The notes under the pieces: model-generated
Database searches by the model: none
What the model was told of the DNA's origin: nothing
The model's input: only the letters and a program-made list of their open reading frames with translations
Assembly (NCBI GenBank): GCA_011391405.1
Contig: JAABQQ010000227.1
Location: 18,100 to 82,099, forward strand
Source of the DNA: Gammaproteobacteria bacterium
Lineage (GTDB): Bacteria > Pseudomonadota > Gammaproteobacteria > Steroidobacterales > Steroidobacteraceae
Length of the DNA: 64,000 bases
Direction: 5' to 3'
Made by a program: the position numbers and the translations under genes
In this document: positions 21,366 through 30,282 of the stretch, in pieces
Layout: the number at the start of each line of letters is the position of its first letter
How positions within the stretch are numbered: the first letter of the stretch is position 1

Positions 21366-21701
21366 GTGCGCAAGGCATCGGGCGAGTACACGGGCAGACT
21401 GCGGTGGCCGCGTCTCGGACAGGACCTGGCCATCGTGGCCTGGCCGTCGTTTCTCGTCGCCAGCGTGGCGACGATGGTGTGCTTCGGGTTCATCGACCCG
21501 GTGCTGGTCGGCAACGACGATTACCCGCCACCGGCTTTCCAGACGCGCATGACGGGCTACGCGGTCGGCTTCTTCTTTTTCTGGCTGATCGCAGCACTGT
21601 CGAGCCTGATGACGCTGTACCTGGTGCGAACGGCGAATCCCGAACCGCCAGACGAACGGACTGACGAGGGGACTGCCGAAGGGACGCGGAGTCCCGAATG
21701 A
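21366..21701 (+). CDS. Hypothetical two-TM protein in the cco cluster
   Basis: 111 aa; two hydrophobic segments; tight spacing with ccoP and ccoG. Confidence 0.75.
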   Translation: MRKASGEYTGRLRWPRLGQDLAIVAWPSFLVASVATMVCFGFIDPVLVGNDDYPPPAFQTRMTGYAVGFFFFWLIAALSSLMTLYLVRTANPEPPDERTDEGTAEGTRSPE

Positions 21702-23080
21702 ACGAAGCCGAGGCCCCCGTCGACGGTGCGCTGTACGCAGCCCGCCAGAAGATCTATCCCCGTGACATCAAGGGCCGCTTCCAGCGGCTGCGCGTCTACG
21801 CGGTCTTCGCGCTGCTCGGCCTCTACTACGTGCTGCCGTGGATTCGCTGGGGCGAACGCCAGGCCGTGCTGTTCGACCTGCCCGCACGCAAGTTCCACAT
21901 TTTCGGCCTGACGCTCTGGCCGCAGGATTTCTACTTCCTGACCTGGCTGCTGATCATCGCGGCCCTGGCGCTGTTCTTCTTCACTGCACTCGCCGGTCGG
22001 CTGTTCTGCGGCTACGCGTGTCCGCAGACGGTCTGGACCGAAACCTTCGTCTGGATCGAACGCTGGGTCGAAGGCAGTCGCACGCAGCAGATGAAGCTGG
22101 CCAGGGCGCCCCTGAGCGGCGCAAAGCTCCTGCGCAAGGGCACGAAATACTTCCTCTGGCTCGCCTTCGCGCTGTGGACCGGCTTCACGTTCGTCGGCTA
22201 CTTCACGCCGATCACCGAGCTCGCCGGCAACGTCGTGACCTTCTCGACCGGCCCATGGGAAACCTTCTGGGTGCTGTTCTACGGCGGCGCCACCTACGTC
22301 AACGCGGGCTTCATGCGCGAGCAGGTCTGCAAGTACATGTGTCCGTACGCGCGCTTCCAGAGCGCCATGTTCGACCAGGACACGCTGATCATCACGTACG
22401 ACGAGAAGCGGGGCGAACCGCGTGGCGCGCGCAAGAAGGGCTCGGACCCCAAGGCGGCTGGCCTCGGCGACTGCGTCGACTGCACGGTCTGCGTGCAGGT
22501 CTGCCCGACCGGAATCGACATCCGCAAGGGCCTGCAGTACGAGTGCATCGCGTGCGCAGCCTGCATCGACGCGTGCGACGAGGTCATGGCAAAGGTCGGT
22601 TACCCCAAGGGCCTGATCCGCTACGACACGCAGAGCGGCCTCGAGGGCAAGGCGAAGCATGTGCTGCGGCCACGTACGATCATCTACGGGTCCCTGATCG
22701 CCTTGTTGATCGCCGGCTTCGCCTACACGATCACGCATCGCAACCTCGTCGCCGTCGACGTCATTCGCGACCGCAACGCGCTGTTCCGCGAGCTGCCGGG
22801 CGGCCTGATCGAGAACGTGTACAGCGTGAAGATCCTGAACAAGGACGCCGCCGGGCACGGGTTCTCGATCACCGCGGACGGCCTCCCTGGCCTGCAGGTC
22901 GATTACGGTACGGACGTAGTCGAGGTCGGCGCCGGCGACGTGCAGAGCGTCGCGGTCCGGTTGCGCGTGCCGCGCGGCGAACTCAAAGGCGGCTCGGACA
23001 TCCTTTTCACGATCCGCACGCAGGACGAGCGCGCGCTCGAAGCGACGGGCAAGGCCCGTTTCCTCGTCCCCACGAACTGA
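21698..23080 (+). CDS. ccoG: Cytochrome c oxidase accessory protein CcoG (polyferredoxin)
   Basis: 460 aa; GRLFCGYACPQTVWTE, CVDCTVCVQVCPTGIDIRKGLQYECIACAACIDACDEVM. Confidence 0.97.
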   Translation: MNEAEAPVDGALYAARQKIYPRDIKGRFQRLRVYAVFALLGLYYVLPWIRWGERQAVLFDLPARKFHIFGLTLWPQDFYFLTWLLIIAALALFFFTALAGRLFCGYACPQTVWTETFVWIERWVEGSRTQQMKLARAPLSGAKLLRKGTKYFLWLAFALWTGFTFVGYFTPITELAGNVVTFSTGPWETFWVLFYGGATYVNAGFMREQVCKYMCPYARFQSAMFDQDTLIITYDEKRGEPRGARKKGSDPKAAGLGDCVDCTVCVQVCPTGIDIRKGLQYECIACAACIDACDEVMAKVGYPKGLIRYDTQSGLEGKAKHVLRPRTIIYGSLIALLIAGFAYTITHRNLVAVDVIRDRNALFRELPGGLIENVYSVKILNKDAAGHGFSITADGLPGLQVDYGTDVVEVGAGDVQSVAVRLRVPRGELKGGSDILFTIRTQDERALEATGKARFLVPTN

Positions 23081-23093
23081 TAGGCTTGAAGCC

Positions 23094-23291
23094 ATGAGCA
23101 ACCAGACCGAGCGGCCCTGGTACCGTCAGTTCTATCCCTGGATGCTGATCGCGCTGCCCGCATCCGCCGTGATCGGCGGGTTCGTCACGCTGTACATCGC
23201 GATCACCCATCCCGACACGCTGGTCCGCAAGGACTGCGTGCGCGACGGCGTCACGATCGTTTGCGGCAAGGACGCCCCGCGGAGCCCATGA
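23094..23291 (+). CDS. fixH: Short FixH-family protein (TM segment only)
   Basis: 65 aa WYRQFYPWMLIALPASAVIGGFVTLYIAITHPDTLV; position between ccoG and ccoI. Confidence 0.75.
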   Translation: MSNQTERPWYRQFYPWMLIALPASAVIGGFVTLYIAITHPDTLVRKDCVRDGVTIVCGKDAPRSP

Positions 23292-25762
23292 CGGCGGGGC
23301 CGGGCTCTGCTTGCTTTCATTGCGGCGAGCCCATCCCGGCCGGCGTGCGCATTCACGCACGGATCGACTCGCGTGAGGAACCCGTCTGCTGCCATGGCTG
23401 CAAGGCCGTCGCAGAATTCATCACGGGGGCCGGACTCGACGACTACTACAAGTACCGCGACCGCGCAGGGGCGCGTGCAGACGAGTCGCCGCGTCCCGAC
23501 CGCTGGTCCGCCTACGACCGACCCGAACTCGTCGAGCGCCTGACCCGCGCCGAGGCCAACGGCGCACGCTCGATCACCGTGCTGCTGGAAGGCCTGCGCT
23601 GCTCGGCCTGCAGCTGGCTCGCCGACAAGGCGCTGCACCTGCAGAGCGGCGTGCTCGACGTCAGCGTCAATCCGGCCACGGCTCGCGCACGGCTGGTGTG
23701 GGAGCCGTCGAAGGTGAGGCTTGGCGACTTGCTGCGCGTGCTCGAGCACGTCGGGCTGCGGCCACATCCGCTCGCCGGCGAGCCTGCCGAGCAGATCGCG
23801 CTGCTCGAACGACGCAGCGCGCTGAAGCGGCTCGCGGTCGCGGGCTTCGGCATGATGCAGGTGATGATGTTTGCGCTGCCACTCTACGTGGCGCACACGT
23901 CGGGCATGGAGCCCGGCATGCGCGAGTTCTTCCGTCTCGTCAGTATGCTGGTGTCCATTCCGGTCGCCTTCTATGCGGGCTGGCCGTTCTACCAGGGCGC
24001 CTGGCACGCACTGCGGGCCCGCAGCGTGAGCATGGACGTGCCCGTCACGCTCGGCATCGTCATCGCCTTCGTGGCAAGCGTGTGGAACGCGCTGTCCGGC
24101 CACGGCGAGGTCTATTTCGATTCCGTCACGATGTTCGTGTTCTTCCTCTCGCTCGGCCGCTACGTCGAGATGGTGGCGCGCCATCGCGCCGGCAGCGTCG
24201 CCGATGCGCTCGCTCGACTCGCTCCCGTCACCGCGCGGCGCGTGCGCGACGATCAGGTCGAGGACGTGCAGGCGAGCGAACTCCAGCCAGGCGACGAGAT
24301 GCTGGTGCGCACGGGTGAAGTATTTGCTGCCGACGGTGTCGTGGCCGAAGGGACTGAAGGCCGCGTCGACGAATCGATGCTCACGGGTGAATCGACGGCG
24401 ATCCCGAAGCACCGGGGCTCGGCGGTACATGCCGGCACGCAGAATCTGGGCGCGCCACTGCGCGTGCGCGTGGCGGCCGTCGCCGGCAATACCGTACTGG
24501 CCGGCATCGTCGCGCTGCTCGAGCGGGCACAGGCCGAGCGGCCCCGGCTCGCTAAAGCCGCCGACCGCGCAGCCGCGTGGTTCCTGAGCCGCATCCTGGT
24601 CGGCTCGGCGCTGGTCTTCATCGTGTGGTGGTTCGTCGATCCGTCGCAGGCCGTTCCCGCGACGCTTGCCGTGCTGGTAGTAACCTGTCCTTGCGCGCTG
24701 TCGCTCGCCACGCCTGCTGTGCTCGCGGCGGCCACCGCGGATCTCGCCCGGCGGGGCGTGCTGGTGGCACGCTCCGATGCGTTCGAATCGCTGGCGAAGG
24801 CCACGCACGTGCTGTGGGACAAGACAGGCACGCTCACGCACGGACTCGTGCGCGTCGAGGAAGTCCGGCCGTTGCGCGACGAAAGCGCAGAACGCAGCCT
24901 CGCGCTGGCGGCGGCGTTGGAGCGTATGTCCGAGCACCCGATCGCCAGGGCATTCCTGGCTTCCGGAGCCACGACGTCCACGGCAACGGACGTGGTCGTG
25001 ACTGCGGGTGCTGGCCTCGAGGGCCGCGTCGATGGCCGGCGGTTGCGTATCGGCACGCTGGACTTCGCAAGCGGCTTGTTGGCGCACGCGGAGGACGCGG
25101 CGGCGACGGAACCTGCTGCTGCGGCAAGCTGGGTCTACCTCGGTGATGACTCCGGGCTGCTGGCCGGTTTCCGCCTTGCGGACCCGCTGCGTGCGGAAAC
25201 GGCGAGCTGCGTGCAGCAACTCGCGCAGCTCGGCCTCGCTTCGGAGATCGTCAGCGGCGACGCCGCAGCGGCCGTCGCCTGCATTGCAGCGCGCAGCGGC
25301 ATCGAGCGTTTCGCGGCGCGGCTGACGCCACCAGCGAAAGTCGCACGGCTCAAGTCGCTGCAGGACACGGGCGCGGTCGTCGTCGCCGTCGGTGACGGCA
25401 TCAACGATGCGCCGTTGCTGCAGGCGGCGAACGTTGCTGTCGCCATGGGCCGGGGCTCCGCCCTCGCGCAGACGAGCGCTGACCTGATCCTGGTGCGCGA
25501 TTCGCTCGACCAGTTGCCGGAAATCGTGCGGATCGCGCGGCAGGCCCAGCGCATCGTCAAGCAGAACCTTGCCTGGTCGATAGCCTACAACCTGGCTGCG
25601 CTGCCGCTCGCCGCACTTGGCCTCGTGCCGGCGTGGCTCGCGGCGATCGGCATGTCGCTGAGTTCGGTGTTCGTGGTGCTGAATGCGACACGTGTCACGC
25701 GTCGCACGACGACGATGACAACCCCGCGCTGGACCGATGCACGACCGGCAGGAGTCGCATAG
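23288..25762 (+). CDS. ccoI: Copper-translocating P-type ATPase CcoI/FixI
   Basis: N-terminal metal-binding region, TCPCALSLATPAV (CPC), DKTGTLTHG, GDGINDAPLL. Confidence 0.97.
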   Translation: MTAGPGSACFHCGEPIPAGVRIHARIDSREEPVCCHGCKAVAEFITGAGLDDYYKYRDRAGARADESPRPDRWSAYDRPELVERLTRAEANGARSITVLLEGLRCSACSWLADKALHLQSGVLDVSVNPATARARLVWEPSKVRLGDLLRVLEHVGLRPHPLAGEPAEQIALLERRSALKRLAVAGFGMMQVMMFALPLYVAHTSGMEPGMREFFRLVSMLVSIPVAFYAGWPFYQGAWHALRARSVSMDVPVTLGIVIAFVASVWNALSGHGEVYFDSVTMFVFFLSLGRYVEMVARHRAGSVADALARLAPVTARRVRDDQVEDVQASELQPGDEMLVRTGEVFAADGVVAEGTEGRVDESMLTGESTAIPKHRGSAVHAGTQNLGAPLRVRVAAVAGNTVLAGIVALLERAQAERPRLAKAADRAAAWFLSRILVGSALVFIVWWFVDPSQAVPATLAVLVVTCPCALSLATPAVLAAATADLARRGVLVARSDAFESLAKATHVLWDKTGTLTHGLVRVEEVRPLRDESAERSLALAAALERMSEHPIARAFLASGATTSTATDVVVTAGAGLEGRVDGRRLRIGTLDFASGLLAHAEDAAATEPAAAASWVYLGDDSGLLAGFRLADPLRAETASCVQQLAQLGLASEIVSGDAAAAVACIAARSGIERFAARLTPPAKVARLKSLQDTGAVVVAVGDGINDAPLLQAANVAVAMGRGSALAQTSADLILVRDSLDQLPEIVRIARQAQRIVKQNLAWSIAYNLAALPLAALGLVPAWLAAIGMSLSSVFVVLNATRVTRRTTTMTTPRWTDARPAGVA

Positions 25763-25975
25763 ATGGAGATCCTTTACCTGATGGTGCCACTCGGCCTGGT
25801 ACTGGTCGGAATCGGCCTGTGGGCCTTCTTCTGGGCCGTGGGCAGCGGCCAGTTCGACGATCTCGACAGTCCGGGCTGGTCGGTGCTCGAGGATGAACGC
25901 AAGCGCAGGACCTCGAGTGACGGCTCTGGCGACGACTCCTCCAGGCCTGCGACGCAGGAACCACCCAGACCATGA
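25763..25975 (+). CDS. ccoS: cbb3-type oxidase assembly protein CcoS
   Basis: 70 aa; MEILYLMVPLGLVLVGIGLWAFFWAVGSGQFDDLDSPGWSVLED. Confidence 0.97.
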   Translation: MEILYLMVPLGLVLVGIGLWAFFWAVGSGQFDDLDSPGWSVLEDERKRRTSSDGSGDDSSRPATQEPPRP

Positions 25976-26757
25976 ATGCCCTGGACGCCGGTTCGCTGAG
26001 CCTCGGTGCCGCGTTGCTCGCCGGGCTCGCGGGCAGCGGCCATTGCCTGACCATGTGCGGGGGCATCGCGGGTGCCCTGGCGATGCGCAACAGCGCGTCG
26101 GAGCGTGCGGGTTCGCGCCTGGCGCTGGCCATCGCCTACAACGTCGCTCGCGTGGCCAGCTACACGCTCGCAGGCGCGGTCGCCGGTCTCCTTGGCCGGA
26201 CGCTGCTGCGCGCGGTCGACGTCGCGCCACTCTCGATCGCCTTCCGCGTGCTGGCCGGCGCCATCATGGTGGCGGCCGCGGGTCGCTTGCTGTTCGGCTG
26301 GCGCTTGCTCGACCCGCTCGAGGCCGCGGGCGCCGGTCTGTGGCGCCGGGTTCTGCCGGCAAAAGGGCGTATTGCACAGCGACAGGGCCTGTCCGGTGCG
26401 ATCGGGCTGGGCCTGGCGTGGGGCTGGCTGCCTTGCGGGCTCACCTATTCGATGCTGCTGCTGGCCGCCACCACGGCCAGCGCCGCCAACGGTGCGCTCG
26501 TGATGGCTGCGTTCGGTGTCGGCACGTTGCCGGCGATGGTGTCGGCAACGGTTGCTTTCGAACGCGCGGCAAAGCTACTGGCCAGCCGAGCTACGCTGCG
26601 CAACGTAGCGGGTTCGCTGCTGCTCGCGTTCGGCGCGTGGACCGCAGGCTCGGCTTTGTACCATCTGGTTGCCCATCGAACCCACGGTGTCAGCCCGGAT
26701 CACGACATGAGTTCGATGGGTGACCCTGCCGATCCACCACCGCGGCACGGCCCATGA
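25972..26757 (+). CDS. Sulfite exporter TauE/SafE family protein (urease accessory UreH-like TM)
   Basis: GLAGSGHCLTMCGGIAGALAM, GLAWGWLPCGLTYSMLLLA; last cco-cluster gene. Confidence 0.94.
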   Translation: MNALDAGSLSLGAALLAGLAGSGHCLTMCGGIAGALAMRNSASERAGSRLALAIAYNVARVASYTLAGAVAGLLGRTLLRAVDVAPLSIAFRVLAGAIMVAAAGRLLFGWRLLDPLEAAGAGLWRRVLPAKGRIAQRQGLSGAIGLGLAWGWLPCGLTYSMLLLAATTASAANGALVMAAFGVGTLPAMVSATVAFERAAKLLASRATLRNVAGSLLLAFGAWTAGSALYHLVAHRTHGVSPDHDMSSMGDPADPPPRHGP

Positions 26758-26780
26758 GCCTGCGCGAGCTGGAAGGGGGC

Positions 26781-26813
26781 CGCCAGGCGGCCCGTGTCCA
26801 AGCCGCCTGGCCG
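26781..26813. terminator. Inverted repeat between convergent genes, possible bidirectional terminator
   Basis: CCAGGCGGC - CCGTGTCCAA - GCCGCCTGG between the stops at 26757 and 26818; no clear U tract. Confidence 0.4.
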
Positions 26814-26817
26814 TCGA

Positions 26818-27258
26818 TCACTGGATCGTGATCGCCAGCGGAAGCGGCTTCTGCACCGCGACCCGCGGCAGGCTGACCGTCAGCACGCCATCCCTGGATT
26901 CGGCGTGGATTCCCTTCGGATCCACATCATCGGGCAGCGCAAAGCCGCGCTCGAACGCGCCGTAGAAGCGCTCGGTGCGATGCACGGTCTCGCCCTTCGT
27001 CTCCTTTTCCACCTTGCGCTCACCCTTGATCGTGAGCACGCCTGCGTCGAACAGGACCTTCACGTCCTCCTTGCGTACGTCCGGCAAGTCGACCTTGATC
27101 AGGTACTCCTTTTCCCGCTCGATCACGTCGGCCAGCGGCATGAATTCATAGCCGCCATCGGCCGGCCGGGCCAGGGTCGGCATCCGGCCAAACATCGGGC
27201 TGAACCCTTTCAGCAGGTCGTCCATCTCGCGGAACGGCTCAAATCTCATCAGTCTCAT
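26818..27258 (-). CDS. Hsp20/alpha-crystallin small heat shock protein
   Basis: 146 aa; YLIKVDLPDVRKEDVKVLFDAGVLTIKGERK..SRDGVLTVSLPR. Confidence 0.95.
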   Translation of the reverse strand: MRLMRFEPFREMDDLLKGFSPMFGRMPTLARPADGGYEFMPLADVIEREKEYLIKVDLPDVRKEDVKVLFDAGVLTIKGERKVEKETKGETVHRTERFYGAFERGFALPDDVDPKGIHAESRDGVLTVSLPRVAVQKPLPLAITIQ

Positions 27259-27448
27259 GGCGCCCTCCTTGGGTGTCCCCTTGCCAACAAAACCTGGGGA
27301 CCGGCTCGCATCCGGCCTCGTGTACATTGTCGCGGTTCGGCTGCGTTCCTGCGATTCGCAGCGTTGCCTAGCCGGGATTCCAGCAATACCTAGTGCCGCG
27401 CCCCGCGTTCTTTTAGGATTCGCACTTTCGCCGCTGCAGCTGCAAATT

Positions 27449-29029
27449 TTGCACGAAGAACGCCAACCCACCGCCGCCCAGCATGCCACGCCCGGCACCG
27501 CGCCCCGACGCTCGCACCAGGCCGAGTTCGAGTTCAGGTCGCTGCTGGACGCGGCGGTCGACGCGATCATCGTCATCGATCATCGCGGCTGCATCGAACA
27601 GTTCAGCCTGTCCGCGGAGCGGATCTTCGGTTACACCGCGGCCGAGGTGACTGGTCAGAACGTCGACGTGCTGATGCCCGAGCCCTACCGCTCCGACCAC
27701 GACGCGTACATGCGCAGTTACGAGCAGACCGGCGAAGCCAGGATCATCGGCGTTGGCCGCGAAGTGCAGGCGCGACGCAAGGACGGCTGGGTCTTCCCGT
27801 GCGAGCTCGCGGTCGGCAAGGTGCAGGGCGTCGAGCCCCCGCGGTTCATCGGCTTCATCCACGACATCACGCCGCGCAAACTCACCGACGAGCGCCTGCG
27901 ACGCAGCGAATCCGAACTGCGGCTGGCGCAGGAACTCGCGAATCTCGGCAACTACGTCGTCCACCTCGACCAGTCCGAGCCCGATTACTACTCGCCACAA
28001 CTCTGCCGCATTCTCGGCATCGGCGCTGCCGAAATGGCGCAGCCGCTCACGGCATTGCTCGAACGCTGGGTGCACCCGGGCGATCGCGAAAAATTCGACC
28101 AGGCGTGCCACGAACTGCAATCGCCGACTAACGCGTTCGACTGCGAGTATGGCATCGTGCTCGAAGACGGCACGACACGGTACCTGCACCACATCGCGCA
28201 GGTCACGCGCGACGCGCAGGGCAACCCGCTCAAGCACATCGGCACCATCCACGACGTGTCCGATCGTCGCGCGACCGAAGACGAGGCCCGGCAGCTGCAG
28301 GAACGACTCACGCATTTCAGCCGCCTGTCGACGATGGGCGAAATGGCCGCGGGCCTCGCCCATGAGATCAACCAGCCGCTGACCGCGATCGCGACGTATG
28401 CGCAGGCGTGCCAGCGCTTCATGCGTGCGCCGAACCGTGACGACGCCGACGTGCTCGAGGCGCTCGCGCAGATCAATGCGCAGGCACTGCGGGCGGGCGA
28501 GGTCATCCGGCGCCTGCGCAATTTCGTGAAGAACCGTGAGGTGAAGCGCGAGCCCGTCGACTGCAATCGCCTGCTCGAGGACCTGCGCACGCTCGCCGAG
28601 ACCGACGCGCGGCTGCACAACGTCCGGTTGCGGATCGACGCCGAGCCGTCGCTGCCGACGGTCTACGCCGATCCGATCCAGCTGCAGCAGGTCGTGCTGA
28701 ACCTCGTCCGCAACGCGATCGATGCGATGTCGGACGCGCCCGAGACGCGCCGCGAGGTCCTGCTCAGCTCGCGCCAGTCAGCGGAAGGCGAGATTGAAAT
28801 CATCGTGGCGGATCATGGCAGCGGCCTGGCGCCGGAAGCCGCCGAGCACCTGTTCAACCCGTTTTTTACGACGAAAGCGGGCGGCACGGGCCTCGGCCTC
28901 GCCATCAGCCGCTCGATCGTGCGCGCCCACGGCGGACGCCTGTGGCACACTCCCAACGAGGGAGCCGGCGCGCGATTTCATTTCACGCTGCCGGCATCGC
29001 CGGTGACGCTGGCATCCACAGGGGAGTAG
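27449..29029 (+). CDS. fixL: FixL-like PAS-PAS sensor histidine kinase
   Basis: LLDAAVDAIIVIDHRGCIEQFSLSAERIFGYTAAEVTGQNVDVLMPEPYRSDHDAYMRSY..RIIGVGREV, HisKA box GLAHEINQPLTAI; start uncertain (TTG proposed). Confidence 0.88.
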   Translation: MHEERQPTAAQHATPGTAPRRSHQAEFEFRSLLDAAVDAIIVIDHRGCIEQFSLSAERIFGYTAAEVTGQNVDVLMPEPYRSDHDAYMRSYEQTGEARIIGVGREVQARRKDGWVFPCELAVGKVQGVEPPRFIGFIHDITPRKLTDERLRRSESELRLAQELANLGNYVVHLDQSEPDYYSPQLCRILGIGAAEMAQPLTALLERWVHPGDREKFDQACHELQSPTNAFDCEYGIVLEDGTTRYLHHIAQVTRDAQGNPLKHIGTIHDVSDRRATEDEARQLQERLTHFSRLSTMGEMAAGLAHEINQPLTAIATYAQACQRFMRAPNRDDADVLEALAQINAQALRAGEVIRRLRNFVKNREVKREPVDCNRLLEDLRTLAETDARLHNVRLRIDAEPSLPTVYADPIQLQQVVLNLVRNAIDAMSDAPETRREVLLSSRQSAEGEIEIIVADHGSGLAPEAAEHLFNPFFTTKAGGTGLGLAISRSIVRAHGGRLWHTPNEGAGARFHFTLPASPVTLASTGE

Positions 29030-29035
29030 TTCCGA

Positions 29036-29659
29036 GTGATCAAGGAAATCAAGCCCACGGTGTTCGTGGTCGACGACGATACAGCGGTCCGCGACTCGCT
29101 ACGGATGTTGCTCAAGTCGGTCGGCCTGCCGGTCGAAGTGTTCGAATCCGGGCAGGAATTCCTCGACGCCGACCGAGACGACCGTCCGGGCTGCCTGGTG
29201 CTCGACATCCGCATGCCTGGCATGAGCGGGCTCGAACTGCAGGTGAAACTCAACGAGCGCCACTCGATCCTGCCGATCATCTTCATCACCGGCCACGGCG
29301 ACGTGCCGATGGCGGTCGAAGCGATGCAGGCCGGCGCGGTCGATTTCATCCAGAAGCCGTTCCGCGACCAGGACCTGCTCGACCGCATCAACCAGGCGCT
29401 GGAAAAGGATGCCGGCAGCCGCCGCATGCTGGCCGAGCGCAACATGATTCGAAAGCGGCTGGAATCGCTGACGCCGCGCGAGAAAGAAGTGCTTGATCTC
29501 GTGGTCGCCGGCAAGGCCAACAAGGTGATCGCGGGCGACCTCAACCTGAGCCAGCGCACCGTGGAAATTCACCGTGCGCGCGTGATGGAAAAAATGGAGG
29601 CGCATTCGCTGGCCCACCTCGTCCGCATGGTGCTCGAGGTCGAACGGGCGGAGGAGTAA
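29036..29659 (+). CDS. fixJ: FixJ-like LuxR-type response regulator
   Basis: VFVVDDDTAVRDSLRMLL..VLDIRMPGMSGLELQ..SLTPREKEVLDLVVAGKANKVIAGDLNLSQRTVEIHRARVMEKM; GTG start. Confidence 0.95.
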   Translation: MIKEIKPTVFVVDDDTAVRDSLRMLLKSVGLPVEVFESGQEFLDADRDDRPGCLVLDIRMPGMSGLELQVKLNERHSILPIIFITGHGDVPMAVEAMQAGAVDFIQKPFRDQDLLDRINQALEKDAGSRRMLAERNMIRKRLESLTPREKEVLDLVVAGKANKVIAGDLNLSQRTVEIHRARVMEKMEAHSLAHLVRMVLEVERAEE

Positions 29660-29846
29660 AGCGCTGTTGCAGTGCAATAGGCGTTGCGAACCGCTCGTAT
29701 TTACGTATAAACCCGCAATTGCCGTGGACCGGGCGGCCATGAAAACTGCGCTGCATGCGACCCGGTTACGCAGCGCATTCCGCCCCGCCCGTTCGTCCCC
29801 GCGGCTCCACGTGAGCTGCGCGGGCTCATTGGTCGCGCACTTCCCC

Positions 29847-30263
29847 ATGTCACCCGCCATCTCTGCCGCGCAGGAGGCGCCACCGGTCGTCGGCATCATC
29901 GATTCCGACCCGCTTGCACGCGCTGCATTGAAAACGCTGCTGCAGCCTGTCGGCGTCGACGTCGCGAGCTTCGACACCGCAGAGTCGTACCTGCTTTCGG
30001 GCTCGTCGCGGAGTCTCGCGTGCCTCATCGTCGACCTGCTGCTGCCCGGCATGTCCGGCCTGGAACTGCTGCGACGGTTGCGCAGCAACGGCAACGACGT
30101 GCCCGTGATCCTGCTCGCCGACGAATCGGACGTTCCCACCGCGGTCGCGGCGATGCGTGAAGGCGCCACGGATTTCATCGAAAAACCGTACGTAAACGTC
30201 GCCATCCTGAAGCAGGTGCAGAAGCTGATCCGCGGGCAGAGCGGCGGCGTGATGCCCGCTTGA
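29847..30263 (+). CDS. Stand-alone FixJ-like receiver domain protein (FixT-like candidate)
   Basis: 138 aa; LIVDLLLPGMSGLELLRRLR..VILLADESDVPTAVAAMREGATDFIEKPY; no output domain. Confidence 0.85.
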   Translation: MSPAISAAQEAPPVVGIIDSDPLARAALKTLLQPVGVDVASFDTAESYLLSGSSRSLACLIVDLLLPGMSGLELLRRLRSNGNDVPVILLADESDVPTAVAAMREGATDFIEKPYVNVAILKQVQKLIRGQSGGVMPA

Positions 30264-30282
30264 GCTTGCGGGCGCCCCGCCC

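Noticed and set aside
23132-26230. 1032-aa minus-strand ORF (and other large antisense ORFs such as 2839..4095, 4278..6134, 8409..9647, 11071..12501, 18178..19398, 34550..36334)
   Set aside because: Mirror ORFs opposite well-supported genes (ccoI, oxidoreductase, phaC, sulfatase, ABC permease, ccoN, pyc); compositionally biased (His/Arg/Asp-rich) as expected from high-GC codon third positions.
27600-27780. Loss of the haem ligand in FixL (H to R in the SDPH/GEAR segment)
   Set aside because: Re-counting residues places the proximal His in the RHDSY/DHDAY segment, which is conserved; the H-to-R change falls at the H214-equivalent, not the ligand.
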